Part shown: piece after piece, positions 35,219 through 36,586 of the stretch
How positions within the stretch are numbered: the first letter of the stretch is position 1
Layout: each line of letters begins with the position of its first letter
Origin: an uncultured Clostridia bacterium
GTDB lineage: Bacteria; Bacillota; Limnochordia; Darwinibacteriales; Darwinibacteriaceae
NCBI GenBank assembly: GCA_900018335.1
Contig: FIZK01000006.1
Coordinates: forward strand, 69,576 to 106,161
DNA: 36,586 bases
Direction of reading: 5' to 3'
Translations under genes and position numbers: made by a program
Notes under the pieces: model-generated
The model's database searches: none
The model's input: the letters and a program-made list of their open reading frames with translations, nothing else
Told to the model about the DNA's origin: nothing

Positions 35219-36586
35219 GTGAAGGAATACGCAACAGAGTTCTTACGCAATGTGGCCCTAGTGGGCCATGGAGGTACAGGAAAGACCTCGCTAGCAGAAG
35301 CCATGCTGTTTGTCGCCAAAGCCATAAATCGCTTGGGCAGAGTAGATGACGGGACAACAGTATTGGACTTTGACCCCGAGGAGACACGCCGGCAGATTTC
35401 CATCAATACCGCTCAGGCGCCTGCTGAGTGGAAAAACCATAAAATCAACATCTTGGATACTCCTGGGTATTTCGACTTCGTAGGCGATGTGATCGCAGCT
35501 CTCACAGTGGCCGACTCTGGTTTACTTGTGGTTTGCGCATCCTCTGGCGTGGAGGTAGGCACAGAAAAGGGCTGGGCCTATCTGGAAGATGCAGGCCTGC
35601 CCCGCACCGTGTTTGTGAACAAGATGGACAGGGAAAACGCCAACTTCAGCAGGGTTGTTGAACAGCTCCGCAGCTTCTTCGGCCCTAAGTTGGTCCCGGT
35701 GCAGCTGCCCATTGGCGAAGCTGATACCTTTTCCGGCATCGTGGATCTTGTGACCATGAAGGCGTATTTCAAAGACGGCGATTCGTTCAAGGAAGGGCCG
35801 ATCCCAGCGGATATGCAGGATCAGGTCGGGGCTGCCAGGGAAGAGATGATTGAGGCTGCCTCCGTTGCTGACGAAGACTTGATGATGAAGTATCTAGAAG
35901 GGGAAGCCCTCACTGACGAAGAGATTGAGAATGCCGTCCGCCTGGGGACACAAACTGGCGAGATGGTTCCCATTCTCTGCGGCAGTGCCCAGTCTACCCT
36001 AGGGATTGCCCTGCTCAACGATCACATCGTGCAGTGCATGCCCTCGCCGGCCAACCGCACCATCACCGGCACTAATGCCCAGGGCGAAGAGGTTACTGTG
36101 AGCGCCGCCGGCGATGAACTGGCAGCCTTGGTGTACAAAACCATGGCCGACCCCTATGTGGGCAAACTGACCCTGTTTAGGGTGTTCTCCGGCACCATCC
36201 GTTCGGACAGCACCTGCTTTAACGTGCGTACCGGCCGTGATGAGCGGATTGGGCAGTTGTTCCTAATCAAGGGTAAAGAACAGCTCCCGGTGAGCAAAAT
36301 TGGTCCGGGCGATCTCGGGGCCGTGGCCAAGCTGCAGGATACCACCACCAATGACACCTTGACCAGCAAGGACGCCAAGCTGAGCCTCAAGCCCATCGAT
36401 TTCCCGAAACCCAACATGACCCTGGCTATCCAGCCCAAGGCCAAGGGCGATGAGGATAAGATCGCTTCCTCCTTGGGGCGCCTGTCGGAAGAGGATCCCA
36501 CGATCAGAGTGGAACGCAGGGCAGATACGGGTCAGAACTTGATCCACGGTATGGGCGATGTGCATATTGAGATTCTCACTAGCAGA
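35219..36586 (+). CDS. Elongation factor G-like GTPase (EF-G paralogue), 3' truncated by window edge; not in the supplied ORF track
   Basis: EYATEFLRNVALVGHGGTGKTSLAEAMLF, ILDTPGYFDFVGDV, VNKMDRENANF; GTG start after GAGGAGGAGA; open to window end. Confidence 0.9.
   Translation, partial: MKEYATEFLRNVALVGHGGTGKTSLAEAMLFVAKAINRLGRVDDGTTVLDFDPEETRRQISINTAQAPAEWKNHKINILDTPGYFDFVGDVIAALTVADSGLLVVCASSGVEVGTEKGWAYLEDAGLPRTVFVNKMDRENANFSRVVEQLRSFFGPKLVPVQLPIGEADTFSGIVDLVTMKAYFKDGDSFKEGPIPADMQDQVGAAREEMIEAASVADEDLMMKYLEGEALTDEEIENAVRLGTQTGEMVPILCGSAQSTLGIALLNDHIVQCMPSPANRTITGTNAQGEEVTVSAAGDELAALVYKTMADPYVGKLTLFRVFSGTIRSDSTCFNVRTGRDERIGQLFLIKGKEQLPVSKIGPGDLGAVAKLQDTTTNDTLTSKDAKLSLKPIDFPKPNMTLAIQPKAKGDEDKIASSLGRLSEEDPTIRVERRADTGQNLIHGMGDVHIEILTSR

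Noticed and set aside
1-36586. CRISPR arrays, insertion sequences, rRNA genes, phage or defence islands
   Set aside because: No regularly spaced repeats, transposase/integrase motifs or rRNA sequence were seen; the content is core and sporulation genes.

Overview
The window looks like a contiguous core-chromosome segment of an endospore-forming Bacillota (Clostridia/Limnochordia-like; species not identifiable from sequence alone). I recognise about 36 protein genes, one tRNA-Pro(GGG), around a dozen intrinsic terminators, and no convincing mobile element, CRISPR array or rRNA. Gene order: 3' end of a divergent ftsH-like gene; DUF441 (-); divergent-PAP2 protein; lipoprotein (-); cinA; metallophosphoesterase; recA-recX; rny; unknown gene; ymdB; spoVS; M19 dipeptidase; dodecin; YvlD-like protein; spoVAF/gerA-type gene; a three-gene CoA-dehydratase-activase-like (COG3580/COG3581/COG1924) operon; M50 protease; scpA-scpB; DUF2953; ytfJ/gerW; rluB; HI0933 flavoprotein; cmk; plsC; ispH-rpsA fusion; DUF1614-like protein; spoIIP; YIEGIA protein; a 58-aa ORF absent from the track; der; plsY; spoIVA; aspartokinase; tRNA-Pro; FG-GAP/copper-amine-oxidase-like secreted protein; EF-G paralogue (runs off the end). 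The main points for follow-up are: (i) two genes (rny and the COG3580-like gene) whose best start positions, by Shine-Dalgarno spacing and family N-terminus, are AUA and AUC; (ii) two intrinsic terminators that overlap the start region of the next membrane-anchored CDS; (iii) a well-spaced sigma-A promoter running antisense through DUF441 towards the PAP2 gene; (iv) a structured three-hairpin leader before the FG-GAP protein; (v) the orphan activase trio; (vi) an unknown gene between rny and ymdB. All functional calls are from motif recognition by eye; no searches were run.
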